Shown here: positions 29,028 through 38,819 of the stretch, in pieces
Layout: each line of letters begins with the position of its first letter
Numbering within the stretch: position 1 is the stretch's first letter
DNA from: Anaerobiospirillum sp. NML120449
GTDB lineage: Bacteria; Pseudomonadota; Gammaproteobacteria; Enterobacterales; Succinivibrionaceae
Assembly (NCBI RefSeq): GCF_023051105.1
Contig: NZ_JALKIL010000014.1
Location: 34,710 to 98,709, forward strand
Reading direction: 5' to 3'
Length of the DNA: 64,000 nucleotides
The notes under the pieces: model-generated
Told to the model about the DNA's origin: nothing
What the model saw: only the letters and a program-made list of their open reading frames with translations
Databases searched by the model: none
Position numbers and translations under genes: made by a program

Positions 29028-30905
29028 TCAGGCCAGCACCTGCTTGCTGCGCAGCAGGTCAATGAGATCCAGCAGGTCAAAAGCGGACATGTTCATAATA
29101 GTAGTCAGCTGTTCCACTGTGTAATTACCGTCAGCAAGGCTGAGCAGATTCAGGATCTTCATCACTGGATATGATTCTGGGCGTGACATCTTGCCTGACT
29201 TTCCATGGCAGTTGAGGGTTGGATACAGACCTCTGGAACCAAGCTGTGGCTCACCGGCAATCAGTGCCTTTATCTTTTCATCACGACGCTCATAGAAACG
29301 GGTGAACTTAACCAGCTGTACTGCTGCATGTATTACGCTGTCCAGAGAGAAGAGATCCTGACTGTCAAACGATGAGTGATACTCACCATAACTGCAGTAC
29401 ACGGTGCGGAACGCACTGACTACAGGCAGATTAAACAGCGCTGAACCGTACTGCCGCTCATCAGAGCCGCTAAATGGCATAAAGACGCAATGTTTGAACT
29501 CACTGCCTGCTGAACAGTTGAGTCTGGCAATTAAACGATCTACTGTGCTGGAAAGCTTTACCCCTGGGCTTACACTGACACTGTCAGGGTTGATAGTCTT
29601 AGTTATGGAGAAAATCCTAATCTGACTGTTAACAGCCCAGTTCGTAAGGGCAACACGCTCTCTGTCCGAGAGACCTGTATTAACTGCGCCATTAAGGACA
29701 TAATGTCCCTCGCGCTCCATATCGCTGAGCTTGCTTATGGCATTTTCAAGATCACAGCCTTCGACCATGTCCTGGGACTCAGTCGCCAGTGGTGCATGGG
29801 ACATAGAGTGTGTCATGGATGGCTGTGCAGCAGCGCACAACGCCGTACCGTATGCTGCTGATGGGGCTGGTACTGGTACTTGTGCTGTTGCGCCATAGAG
29901 GGCCTGCTGCTCGACATGATGATTGAACTCATCAAGCAGACTCTGATGGGTCATCTTAAAGGTCAGAGGAACAGGCAGAAAGTTCTGCTCAGTGCAGTGA
30001 TCAATCTGATAGAGCAGATTGTTATAGCAGGTCATGTCCTTTTCCAGGGCAATGTTCTGTGAAGTTTCACTGCTCAGGTGTTCGTTGAGCAATGACAGGT
30101 CCACAGGCCTGATGCTGTTGTACTTGCCTGCATAGTCGCTGGAGTAAAAGCTTCCAGTGCAGGTTACGGTCATACCATACTCAAGCTTTTCTTTAAGCTC
30201 GTCAGCATGTCGAGACAGATAGCACAGAGATCCTATGGTCTCAGGATTGATAATAAAACGGTATGTATAGCGGCGGGCACTGGCAGGCAGTGATGCAAGC
30301 ATCAGGTACATCCAGATCAGACTAAGCGGTCCTGACAGCTCGTTATTGAGCATGGATGGATGACATAGATATGAGGAGATCAGCACTATACGATCGCTTT
30401 GGCCCGGCAGGTCACATACGCCAATTACAACGCTGCCTTCAGGATCTTTTGATGCTCTGATGTCCACTTCATAATGAGTGTCGTTGAGGCTGTCCTTCGC
30501 TTTGCTGCTCAGACAGAATCCCCAGCGGTCTTTGTAGTATGAGGTAACGTAAGGTATATGATCCGGATTGCGAGAGTCGGTATAAAGGTGACTTTCAAGC
30601 TCCTCACGACTTACGGTTCCCTGAAAACCAACAGAATAATTGAGTACATGCAGGGGATTATCATCGCTGTCCAGGATGATATTGCCCTTTGAATCCTTAA
30701 GCACGGCGCGCTCAAACTTCCACTCAGGCGGTACATTCCAGTCAAGCACCTTGCTGCCAGACGGGTAGTGCTCTACTTCAAAAGGAATATAGCGGCTGAT
30801 AATTTCCAGAGATTTTTTGAAGCCATCGCCTGTAATGGAGCGTGGAATCATCAGGAGCTCGTTGTAGAGAGCCTGAAAATCTACAGTTTGTGGAAGGGAC
30901 TTCAT
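29028..30905 (-). CDS. DUF4910-type aminopeptidase-fold protein, copy 1
   Basis: 625 residues from ATG 30905 (TCAGG upstream). The layout is that of the DUF2172/DUF4910/winged-helix family, found in many polysaccharide and natural-product loci: N-terminal IPRSITGDGFKKSLEII, then SSYLCHPSMLNNELSGPL at ~175-192 (the zinc-type His), RFIINPETIGSLCYLSRH, SGSDERQYGSALFNLPV at ~478, GEYHSSFDSQDLFSLD at ~505, and a C-terminal winged helix (NYTVEQLTTIMNMSAFDLLD). The fold is M28-peptidase-like. Where M28 enzymes have a bridging Asp, this reads Asn-Asn-Glu. A ~190-residue insert (about 280-465) separates the two halves; ordinary family members are near 430 residues. No signal peptide, so cytoplasmic. 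A de-amidating or peptide-trimming role is inference. Confidence 0.82.
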   Translation of the reverse strand: MKSLPQTVDFQALYNELLMIPRSITGDGFKKSLEIISRYIPFEVEHYPSGSKVLDWNVPPEWKFERAVLKDSKGNIILDSDDNPLHVLNYSVGFQGTVSREELESHLYTDSRNPDHIPYVTSYYKDRWGFCLSSKAKDSLNDTHYEVDIRASKDPEGSVVIGVCDLPGQSDRIVLISSYLCHPSMLNNELSGPLSLIWMYLMLASLPASARRYTYRFIINPETIGSLCYLSRHADELKEKLEYGMTVTCTGSFYSSDYAGKYNSIRPVDLSLLNEHLSSETSQNIALEKDMTCYNNLLYQIDHCTEQNFLPVPLTFKMTHQSLLDEFNHHVEQQALYGATAQVPVPAPSAAYGTALCAAAQPSMTHSMSHAPLATESQDMVEGCDLENAISKLSDMEREGHYVLNGAVNTGLSDRERVALTNWAVNSQIRIFSITKTINPDSVSVSPGVKLSSTVDRLIARLNCSAGSEFKHCVFMPFSGSDERQYGSALFNLPVVSAFRTVYCSYGEYHSSFDSQDLFSLDSVIHAAVQLVKFTRFYERRDEKIKALIAGEPQLGSRGLYPTLNCHGKSGKMSRPESYPVMKILNLLSLADGNYTVEQLTTIMNMSAFDLLDLIDLLRSKQVLA

Positions 30906-31786
30906 AAGAATAACCTGAGGAAGACATGCACCAGTCTGTAACTGTTGCTGAGGACATGAAAAGACGATTTCACTCTCTAAAACAATTTATACTAATACAT
31001 AAATTTCAGAGTTTGAAAACGTATACAATCGCTGTTGAATATCAATGCTCTTATGTTTGCAAATCTATGCTAACCAGTATGGCGTACACAGCCACTGACA
31101 TAATCATAGTAGCAAAGCATGTGCCTTAATCATAAAAAGACATATCTATATCATTAGTAAATGCCCGATTGTATCGGCATGGCGTGGCTATAAGCTCCTG
31201 AGGATACTTCATTTACTATTTCTTCAGGCCCTACTCAGAAACGCAAAAGCTCCCCTGGAATTGGTTTTAGTCCATGCCACTCAAGTCAGAATGTGACGAA
31301 TAAGCATGATATGCAGCAGAAAAATGACATGGCAATCCCTGACAGCATTGAATCCCTTAAATGCTGTGTCCCATTTCTGACGCTTTTGCCACCTGTTCAG
31401 TCTGGACCAGCAACGCCACGCAGTAACGCATGCAGTACCCCCCCAGCAACCCCGGTAACCAGCAGGGCAGCCTGCACATGCACTGTCATGCCGCTCCAGT
31501 AAACAGGCAGATGCGCTATGAAGGTCCCGGCCAGACAAAGCTGTCCCACGTATCATGGAACAAGACTGTCGCGCCAAGCAGCAATAATATTCAGGGCATC
31601 AAAGCGACAGCATTAGCTGCTTATATGGTGCTCCGCAATGCCCTTGCTGGTCTACGCGCATTTTCCGCGCGTTCATGTTCTGAAATGCTGGTCTACAGTA
31701 ATGAGCGCAACAGGGCAGAATTTGGCAACATGATGTGCAGTGTATGTCAGCATTTTATAGCTACATACATACATACATACTAAAAC
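30906..31786. other. Intergenic region, 0.9 kb
   Basis: It lies between two minus-strand DUF4910 genes. It holds a run of seven C (31438-31444) and a tetranucleotide run (31762-31780). A 117-codon plus-strand frame (31430-31783) has no ribosome binding site and is not called. Confidence 0.45.
31762..31780. repeat. Tetranucleotide microsatellite (TACA)4.75
   Basis: Nineteen bases of perfect TACA repeat, 74 bp beyond the stop of DUF4910 copy 2 and past its terminator, about 860 bp upstream of copy 1. Confidence 0.9.
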
Positions 31787-31824
31787 ATAAAAGAAAGGGC
31801 CTGTATCATAATAGAGACAGGCCC
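31787..31824 (-). terminator. Terminator after DUF4910 copy 2
   Basis: On the minus strand GGGCCTGT and ACAGGCCC form the stem, followed by TTTCTTTT. It starts 30 bp after the stop at 31854. Confidence 0.8.
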
Positions 31825-31853
31825 CCTGTTTTTAATCGTTCTGGCCCTGGATA

Positions 31854-33776
31854 TCAGGCCAGCAGCTCCTTACAGCGCAGCAGTTCAATCAAGTCGAGCA
31901 TTTCAAAGGCTGGAATGTCCAATATGCCACTGAGCTCCTCAACCGTGTACTGACCATCTGCCAGATTAAGCAGAGTAATGATATTGAGCACGGACCATAC
32001 ACTGCTTCCATGTAATGGGCCATCATTGGCACGGCAGCTTAGAGATGGATAAAGGTCTCTGGGCCCCAGCTGTGGTTCTCCTGGTATCAGAGCCTTTGGT
32101 TTTTCTTCACGTCTTTCATAAAAGCGCGAAAACATGACCAGTTGTATTGCCGACCAGATGATACTGTCAAGGGAGAATAGCTCCTGACTGTCCCGGGATG
32201 AATGATACTCACCATAGCTTCCATAGGCTGTAAGGAAAGCACTTGCCACTGGAAGGTTTATTAAAGCAGAGCAGTACTGGCGCTCATCAGAGCCGCTGTA
32301 TGGCATAAACACGCAACTTTTGATATTGCTCTGCGAGGACTTTTCAAGCACGGCTATGACATGGTCCACTGTACAGGAGTGCTTAACTGCAGGATTGCAA
32401 CTGGCATCATCAGAAGTGACGATTTTATTAACTGATGGAATTTTCAAATGATCTGATATGAACCAGTTCATCAAAGCCATACGATGGTCGTCGCTCAGTC
32501 CACTGTGAAGGCCGCCATTGAGCATGTAATGCCCTGACTTTTCCTCATCTGTGATACAGGTCATGGCGCTTTTGAGTATCTCTTTATCTTTCCATGCTGG
32601 AGCTGGCGATACAAAGCGTCTGGCAGCATCATCAGCGCAGCAGTCGATATCACTCTGAGCTCTTGATCCTGCACCCACTGCACAAGCCTCTGCCATTACG
32701 GATGACCTGACATATTTAATTTCGTCAGTCAGACTTTGTCTGGTCATTTTAAATGTCATAGGAAATGGCAGAAAATTGCGCTCACTGCACTCTTTAAACT
32801 GAGCAATAAGCTTATTAAAACAGCTGTGGGTATCCGTGCAGCTGTGGCTGGAGCAACCGCCAGCAGCTCTTTGGCTGCCGTTGAGACTGCCATTACAGCT
32901 GTTGAGATCCGGCTCAGCCTTGAGTTTTATTGACTCTGAAGCAAGATGCTCCTTGAGCAAGGTCAGATCAACCGGCTTGATGCGGCTGAAATTGCCAGCG
33001 TAATCATTTGAATAAAAGCTGGCAGTGCATGTTACGTTAATGCCGTACTCGAGTTTTTCCTTGAGGTCATCGCCATGGCGTGACAGGTAGCATATGGCGC
33101 CTATGGTTTCCGGATTTATTACAAAACGGTATGTATAGCGTCTTGACTCTCGTGGCAGTGATGAAAGCAGCAGCCACATTAAAACCAGAGTCAGGGGGCC
33201 GGACAGCTCGTTATTGAGCATATTCGGATGGCACAGATATGAAGAGAACTGCACTATGCGGTCAGACATACCGGGAAGATCGCAGACACCAACCAAAATC
33301 TCGCCATCATTGTCCTTTTCAGCCCTGATATCTACCTCATAATGGGTATCAGTCAGCTGCTCTTTCATTTTGCTGGACATGCAGAAGCCCCAGCGATCCC
33401 TGTAATATGAAGTGACATACGGAATCTGATCCGGGTGACGGCTGTCAGTAAACAGGTGGTCCTCCAGCTCTGCACGGGTCACTGTGCCCTGAAAGGATGT
33501 GGAGTAATTGAGTACATACAGGGGATTGACATCACTGTCCAGAATGATATTACCGCCAGTGTCCTTAAGCAGAGCACGCTCAAGTTTCCACTCGGGAGGC
33601 ACAGTCCAGTCCAGAACCTTGCTGCCAGATGGATAACGCTCCAGCTCAAAAGGGATATAGCGTCGTAAAATCTTCAGTGACTTGAGATAGCCCGGGCCTG
33701 AAATTGAGCGTGGAATCATGAGTAGCTCATCATACAGGTCCTGGAAATCTAATGAATCTGGAAGTAAATGCTTCAT
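31854..33776 (-). CDS. DUF4910-type aminopeptidase-fold protein, copy 2
   Basis: 640 residues from ATG 33776, a paralogue of the proteins at 29028 and 34386. Shared landmarks: IPRSISGPGYLKSLKILRR at the N-terminus, SSYLCHPNMLNNELSGPL (~176-193), FVINPETIGAICYLSRH, SGSDERQYCSALINLPV (~493), GEYHSSRDSQELFSLD, then EKPKALIPGEPQLGPRDLYP and a winged-helix end. Here the copy has Cys after 'ERQY', as in typical family members, where copies 1 and 3 have Gly. The insert between halves (~275-480) differs in sequence and length from the other copies, and includes a Cys/Ser-rich stretch. It is transcribed with copy 1, but each has a long leader and this copy has its own terminator, so they are probably separate units. 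Confidence 0.82.
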   Translation of the reverse strand: MKHLLPDSLDFQDLYDELLMIPRSISGPGYLKSLKILRRYIPFELERYPSGSKVLDWTVPPEWKLERALLKDTGGNIILDSDVNPLYVLNYSTSFQGTVTRAELEDHLFTDSRHPDQIPYVTSYYRDRWGFCMSSKMKEQLTDTHYEVDIRAEKDNDGEILVGVCDLPGMSDRIVQFSSYLCHPNMLNNELSGPLTLVLMWLLLSSLPRESRRYTYRFVINPETIGAICYLSRHGDDLKEKLEYGINVTCTASFYSNDYAGNFSRIKPVDLTLLKEHLASESIKLKAEPDLNSCNGSLNGSQRAAGGCSSHSCTDTHSCFNKLIAQFKECSERNFLPFPMTFKMTRQSLTDEIKYVRSSVMAEACAVGAGSRAQSDIDCCADDAARRFVSPAPAWKDKEILKSAMTCITDEEKSGHYMLNGGLHSGLSDDHRMALMNWFISDHLKIPSVNKIVTSDDASCNPAVKHSCTVDHVIAVLEKSSQSNIKSCVFMPYSGSDERQYCSALINLPVASAFLTAYGSYGEYHSSRDSQELFSLDSIIWSAIQLVMFSRFYERREEKPKALIPGEPQLGPRDLYPSLSCRANDGPLHGSSVWSVLNIITLLNLADGQYTVEELSGILDIPAFEMLDLIELLRCKELLA

Positions 33777-34385
33777 CTGATGGCCGCCTGGTTGTTAAGG
33801 ACATACTGGGCTGATTACTGGCCAGCAGGTCATGTGTGATTATCGATTTTAATTGTTTGATTATGAGCAATGGTGTGTATCTTATGGCTTGAACATACTT
33901 TCACTATGCTGTTTTAAGGCTGTGCCATGATGCAAGACTATGGCGTACTGACGGATGCTAATAACAGCCTAACGCTCATAGCAGCTGTTTATCACTGCCG
34001 CCACGGTGCCGTTCAATGTTTACTGGTATACATGAGTGCCGGCACATTATCTGAATGAGCTGCATAATTTCAGTGCTGAAAAATGCAGAATTCCTGACTG
34101 GCAGCTGATCATTTGACAGCTGTCAAGAACGGTAATGGGGCGCAGGAAATGGGCCTCATCGTGGCAGCTGTCCAGGATGGGGATGTGGCTCAGAAAATAC
34201 GCCTCATCGTGGCAGCTGCCCAGAATAGGGATGGGGCGCTGGAAATGGGCCTCATCGTGGCAGCTGCCCAGGATGAGGGTGTGTCCCTGGAAATGCGATT
34301 CGACGTGGCGGATGGCAAAACGTTTTGTAAAGCATTATGGCCGTGTGTGTGTATGACCATTATGCTATCGGGTATGATCTGCTGT
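33777..34385. other. Intergenic region with a tandem repeat
   Basis: A 48-bp repeat lies at 34130-34310, just beyond the 3' end of DUF4910 copy 3. A 139-codon frame (34113-34532, +) crosses the repeat and then overlaps the gene antisense; I regard it as spurious. Confidence 0.5.
34130..34310. repeat. Tandem repeat, about 3.5 copies of 48 bp
   Basis: CCTCATCGTGGCAGCTG occurs at 34154, 34202 and 34250; linked segments read 'GGAAATGGG' or 'CAGAAAATAC'. A degenerate copy follows. Confidence 0.88.
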
Positions 34386-36272
34386 TCAGAGCTTTGCAAG
34401 GACCTTTTTGCTGCACAGATGGTCTATGAGATCGAGGAGGTCAAAGGCATGGATTTGAATGATTCTGGCAAGCTGCTCTACAGTGAACGAGCCATCAGCC
34501 AGGTTAAGTACGTGCACGATATTGGCCACTGAATATATGCTGCTTTTCCTGATGGAGGTATAGCTGCCGTAACAGTTAATGGTAGGGTAGAGGCCACGGC
34601 TGCCCAGCTGCGGCTCGCCTTCGATGACAGCTACTACCTTTTCATTGCGGCGCTCATAAAATCTGGTGAATTTAACCAGCTGAATGGCACTGTCCATCAG
34701 ACTGTCGAGCGAGAACAGGCTCTGATTGTCATGTGATGAGTGATACTCTCCATAACAGCTGTAGAGGCAGCGGAAAGCGTTAACGACAGGAAGTTGCAGC
34801 AGTGCTGATCCATACTGACGCTCGTCTGCACCGCCATATGGCTGGAAAATATAGCCTGCTATATCGTCACCACTGGTCTGCTCAAGCAGGGAAATGATAC
34901 GATCCACAGGTGTAGTAAGCACACAGTTATGGTCTTTATGCTTCCTCAGTGCACAGTCTGTTCTGAGTACGCTTAAGCTGTTCATGCTGTGGTAAACAGC
35001 CCAGCGCATCAGCGTGATCCTGTGCTCATTGCTCAGGCCGTCATACACCGCGCCACGCTTAATGTATTTATCTTTCAGCTCATTTTCTGAGAGCATGCTT
35101 AAGGCATAGGAAAGGTCACTTTCCGTGTTTAAATTAGTACAAGGATCTTCGCTTATGTCTGTGCAGTCAGACTTATGAGAGACAGTTCCTTTTTCATTTT
35201 GTGAAGCAAGCATGTGATGAATCTCATCAACCATGCTTTGACGGGTCATTTTGAAGGTCAGCGGCGCCTTAAGGAAGTTCTGTTCATAGCATGATTCCAT
35301 CTCGGTAAGCAGGTGATGGAAGCAGCTCAGGGCATCAGAGTCATTTGGACAGCTGTCCTGTACAGGGGATATCTGCCTTGCCCCTGAGATAACAGTGGCC
35401 GCAGAACTTAAGGCTGAACCAGAGGATGATGTGTTGCTGGAATCAAGATGCTCCTTGAGCAGTGAAAGATCAACAGGCCTGATACGGCCATAATTATTTA
35501 CATACTCATTGGCATAAAAGCTTCCAGTACAGTTCACAGTCATACCATATTCGAGCTTTTCCCTGAGCTCATCAGCATGACGTGACAGATAGCATATGGA
35601 GCCGATAGTCTCCGGGTTAATGATAAAACGGTAGGTATAAAGACGGGACTCCTCAGGAAGTGAGGCCAGAAGCAGATACATCCACAGCAGGGTTAATGGG
35701 CCTGAAAGCTCATTGTTAAACATATTAGGATGGCACATATAGGATGTTATCTGAACAATACGGTCGGTTCGACCAGGCAGATCACATATGCCAATAACCA
35801 CGTTTCCCTGCTGGTTTAAGGAAGCTTTGATATCTACCTCGTAAGATGGATCAGTGAGCTTTGCTTTCATGTTCTCAGAAAGACAAAAGCCCCAGCGTTC
35901 CTTGTAATATGAGGTCACATAAGGAATCTGGTCTGGATCGCGGCTGTCAGTATACAGATGCTCCTCAAGTTCCTCACGGGAAACTGTGCCCTGAAAACCT
36001 GTGGAGTAGTTGAGAACATGAAGGGGATTTACCTCTGTGTCAAGAATGACATTGCCCTTGAGGTCTTTAAGCTGGGCACGCTCAAGATGCCACTCAGGAG
36101 GCACAGTCCAGTCAAGTGCTTTGCTGCCGCTTGGGTAATACTCAAGCTCAAAAGGAATGTAGCGTGACAGGATTTCCAGTGATTTGAGGTAACCTTCGCC
36201 AGTGATAGAGCGGGGAATCATCAGCAGCTCATCGTAAAGAGCCTGGAAATCTAAGGTATCTGGAATGGACAT
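34386..36272 (-). CDS. DUF4910-type aminopeptidase-fold protein, copy 3
   Basis: 628 residues from ATG 36272, the third paralogue. Landmarks: IPRSITGEGYLKSLEILSR, TSYMCHPNMFNNELSGPL (~174-191), FIINPETIGSICYLSRH, GGADERQYGSALLQLPV (~477), GEYHSSHDNQSLFSLD and the C-terminal winged helix (SFTVEQLARIIQIHAFDLLD). Note Gly-Gly-Ala-Asp where copies 1 and 2 have Ser-Gly-Ser-Asp. The insert between the halves (~275-460) is again unrelated to that of the other copies apart from the shared 'FLKAPLTFKMTRQSMVDEI' phrase, which suggests a real structural element inside the insert. No export signal. Role as for copy 1; three copies side by side suggest three related substrates or a multi-subunit assembly. 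Confidence 0.82.
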   Translation of the reverse strand: MSIPDTLDFQALYDELLMIPRSITGEGYLKSLEILSRYIPFELEYYPSGSKALDWTVPPEWHLERAQLKDLKGNVILDTEVNPLHVLNYSTGFQGTVSREELEEHLYTDSRDPDQIPYVTSYYKERWGFCLSENMKAKLTDPSYEVDIKASLNQQGNVVIGICDLPGRTDRIVQITSYMCHPNMFNNELSGPLTLLWMYLLLASLPEESRLYTYRFIINPETIGSICYLSRHADELREKLEYGMTVNCTGSFYANEYVNNYGRIRPVDLSLLKEHLDSSNTSSSGSALSSAATVISGARQISPVQDSCPNDSDALSCFHHLLTEMESCYEQNFLKAPLTFKMTRQSMVDEIHHMLASQNEKGTVSHKSDCTDISEDPCTNLNTESDLSYALSMLSENELKDKYIKRGAVYDGLSNEHRITLMRWAVYHSMNSLSVLRTDCALRKHKDHNCVLTTPVDRIISLLEQTSGDDIAGYIFQPYGGADERQYGSALLQLPVVNAFRCLYSCYGEYHSSHDNQSLFSLDSLMDSAIQLVKFTRFYERRNEKVVAVIEGEPQLGSRGLYPTINCYGSYTSIRKSSIYSVANIVHVLNLADGSFTVEQLARIIQIHAFDLLDLIDHLCSKKVLAKL

Positions 36273-36604
36273 AATAACGCCTGTGTTTCAGGAAAGAGCG
36301 TATTTAACATCAGACCAGGGACGGCGGCCTATACGCTATGCTTATAACAGCCTTGCACATGTTGCTGTTATTATAAATTCATTGACTGTGTTAAATCTGT
36401 CAATGATTGTATGGCACTTCTCAGTTAGAACCGTCTGGTCATGATTGCCAATCCTGATCTTAAGGAAGCAGCAAGTTGAAATAACGACCAAAATGCTTAT
36501 CGCATGACGCTCGTATCAAAATTGCGACAAGGAAAAAGCTGATAAAGGCACAGCAATTTACGTACCGCCAAACACATGCAGATGCAGGCCCTGCATCCTG
36601 CCTG
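36273..36604. other. Intergenic region, 0.33 kb
   Basis: AT-rich, likely holding the promoter for DUF4910 copy 3 on the minus strand. No repeat or clear terminator is seen for the adenylation gene ending at 36605. Confidence 0.4.
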
Positions 36605-38425
36605 TTATCCCTTAAGTTCTTTACCGATAAGCTCAGAGGCCTGATTTATCACCATCTCCTTAAGGGCACGCCGGTCAACCTTGCCATTTGAGTTCAAAGG
36701 GAAAGACGGCGCAGAAACTACATATTTAGGAACCATATATGTTGCCAGCACATCATGACTTTGCCTGGAAATTCGCGCAACCTCATCGGCGTCGGCGCCC
36801 TCAATGACAGCTACCAGGATATCGGTATCAACACCTGCCATAAGCTCAGTGCACTTCATGGTTCTTACCGGGCGATCGGTAAGTTTCCCCAGCCCTTCCT
36901 CTACCTCATAAAAGGAGATACGGTAACCGGATATCTTTACCATATCGTCATTTCTGCCTATGTAGTGGAAGGTACTGAAAGTTTCCACGCCCTGAGCCTG
37001 CAGAGAGCCCGGTTTAGCCTTTGCAGTAAACATGGAGACCAGATCGCCGGTACGATACCATCTGCGTCCCTCAATGCTGATAAAGGCCTGCTCGTTCTTC
37101 TCTTTATTATTCCAGTAACCAGGAGTGACCTGTTCACCACCGATAAGAAGCTCGCCCTGAACTCCATCAGGCAGGAAATGGCCCTGTGCATCAGCTGCTG
37201 CCAGCTCTACTCCTGGCAGAGCACGACCCAGTGGAACTATGGCATGCTCAGTTGCAGGGTCATTCAGCTCTGCAAAAGTAACCTCATAATAGCTGACTGC
37301 TACCGTAGTCTCGGTAGGTCCATAGGTATTTATCAGGCGAGAGTAAGGGAATGCCTTATGGTACATGCGGGCCTGGTGATACCACAGAGCCTCTCCCAGA
37401 AAGAGGGTAATACGCACACTGTCAATGCAGACTTTATCCAGCACTTTGGTCTTTTGCATGTAAGAAACAAGAGAAGGCACAGTATGCACCACAGTAATCC
37501 CATTGCTCTGCAGATAACGGTGCGGCATCATCAAGTCTCTGGCAGATGGGCAGACCACTGTACCGCCACTTATCAGAGCTGACAGTGGGTCCTGCAGACT
37601 GATATCAAAGGTGATTTCAGCAAAATGGGAAAAGACATCTGAGCTGTTGTACTGGTAGAGCTCCAAGATACTGTTGAGATAAGCTGCATAGTTGCCATGG
37701 GACACCATCACACCTTTAGGCTGGCCGGTAGTGCCGGAGGTATAAAGAATATGCATGATGTCATCAGGCTGCACCTGGGCAGGCAAGACGACCTCGCACT
37801 CACCCTCACTGCTGCTGACTGCATTGAGCTCAGCTGATGCATGGGAAGGCGAAAGTGAGGTAGCCATTTCTGCACGTGACGCCGCTGAACTTTGCAGTAC
37901 CGGGCTGACACCCATGTGCGCCAGCATGCTGCGCAGAGCAGCAGCTTTTGCCGGAGGGCAGTCGTTGCTGTCAAGCAGGGCCTGAACCATGGATTGTGCC
38001 TGATCGGATGTATTGGCAGAAACTATGAAGGTAAGACAGTCCAGCAGCGCAGGCTCGAGGTGCTCAACCATGCTAATGGCGCAGTCAAGGCACCCACCGT
38101 CGATAAATACATGACTGCACTGGGCATGTGTGATGATAAAGGCCGTCTTTTCCACAGGGAAAAGAGGATTAAGAGGAACGCAGGTTATGCCGCTCAGAAG
38201 TGAGCCAAGCAGGCTCTGGTAGGTTTCAAAGGAACGATGGGTGAGCAGACCAACGCGATATGGTCGGCGCTGACGCAAATCACGGGCAAAGGCAAATACG
38301 GCCTCACGCAGCTGGCTATAGCTGTAGTCCTCGCCATCCACGCGCAGAGCTGTTTTCTCAGGCCCCTCCATAAGGGCTTTAAAAATACGCTCAGGTACCA
38401 TATGGCCAGCTGACTGATAAGTCAT
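36605..38425 (-). CDS. Stand-alone AMP-forming adenylation enzyme 1
   Basis: 606 residues. I start at ATG 38425 because GGGAGGAA lies just before it; the frame opens eight codons earlier at a TTG. It has the ANL-superfamily motifs: YTSGTTGQPKGVMVSHGN (A3, ~227), ITFDISLQDPL (A4), NTYGPTETTVAV (A5), RRWYRTGDLV (A7), YIGRNDDMVKISGYRI (A8) and NSNGKVDRRALK with the catalytic Lys (A10). Such enzymes activate a carboxylate as an acyl- or aminoacyl-adenylate and load it on a carrier thiol. There is no fused carrier or condensation domain, so it should act with the small carrier proteins at 42874 and 55000. A Ser/Ala-rich linker (~165-210) precedes A3. The substrate is unknown. Confidence 0.9.
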   Translation of the reverse strand: MTYQSAGHMVPERIFKALMEGPEKTALRVDGEDYSYSQLREAVFAFARDLRQRRPYRVGLLTHRSFETYQSLLGSLLSGITCVPLNPLFPVEKTAFIITHAQCSHVFIDGGCLDCAISMVEHLEPALLDCLTFIVSANTSDQAQSMVQALLDSNDCPPAKAAALRSMLAHMGVSPVLQSSAASRAEMATSLSPSHASAELNAVSSSEGECEVVLPAQVQPDDIMHILYTSGTTGQPKGVMVSHGNYAAYLNSILELYQYNSSDVFSHFAEITFDISLQDPLSALISGGTVVCPSARDLMMPHRYLQSNGITVVHTVPSLVSYMQKTKVLDKVCIDSVRITLFLGEALWYHQARMYHKAFPYSRLINTYGPTETTVAVSYYEVTFAELNDPATEHAIVPLGRALPGVELAAADAQGHFLPDGVQGELLIGGEQVTPGYWNNKEKNEQAFISIEGRRWYRTGDLVSMFTAKAKPGSLQAQGVETFSTFHYIGRNDDMVKISGYRISFYEVEEGLGKLTDRPVRTMKCTELMAGVDTDILVAVIEGADADEVARISRQSHDVLATYMVPKYVVSAPSFPLNSNGKVDRRALKEMVINQASELIGKELKG

Positions 38426-38819
38426 ACATTCCTCCCTTGCCGTGCTCAAATAGAAATCTGTATAAGACAGCAGTCATGCTCTTACAAAGCATATCTGAAG
38501 TCTCTCAACAACATGATTATACAGGGAGTTTAACGGTACTGTTCAGTGAAAACCTTATCGATTCGTGCTGATGAAATGACTGGCAGACCCGCCTGATACT
38601 ACTGGACAGGCAGATCTGATGTGGTGGGGACGGGCTTGTGCTGATGAAATGACTGGCAGATCTGCCTGATATTACAGGACAGGCTGGTCTGGTTCGGCTT
38701 AGGTGGGCCTGTGCTGATGAAAAGACTGCCAGACCTGCCTGATACTACTGGACAGGCTGGTCTGGTTCGGCTTAGACGGGCCTGTGCTGACGGGTTTATG
38801 GCGTTAACGCGTTTTTTGG
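38426..38819. other. Intergenic region with a tandem repeat
   Basis: About 220 of the 394 bp is the 73-bp repeat at 38565-38785; the rest is the leader of adenylation gene 1. No gene is recognised. Confidence 0.6.
38565..38785. repeat. Tandem repeat, three copies of about 73 bp
   Basis: GTGCTGATGAAA(A/T)GACTG(C/G)CAG starts at 38565, 38638 and 38711, and a partial copy starts at 38783. It sits 35 bp after the stop of adenylation gene 2 (minus strand). Confidence 0.9.

Noticed and set aside
34113..34532. A 139-codon plus-strand frame over the 48-bp repeat
   Set aside because: Half is repeat-derived and half is antisense to the DUF4910 copy 3 gene.
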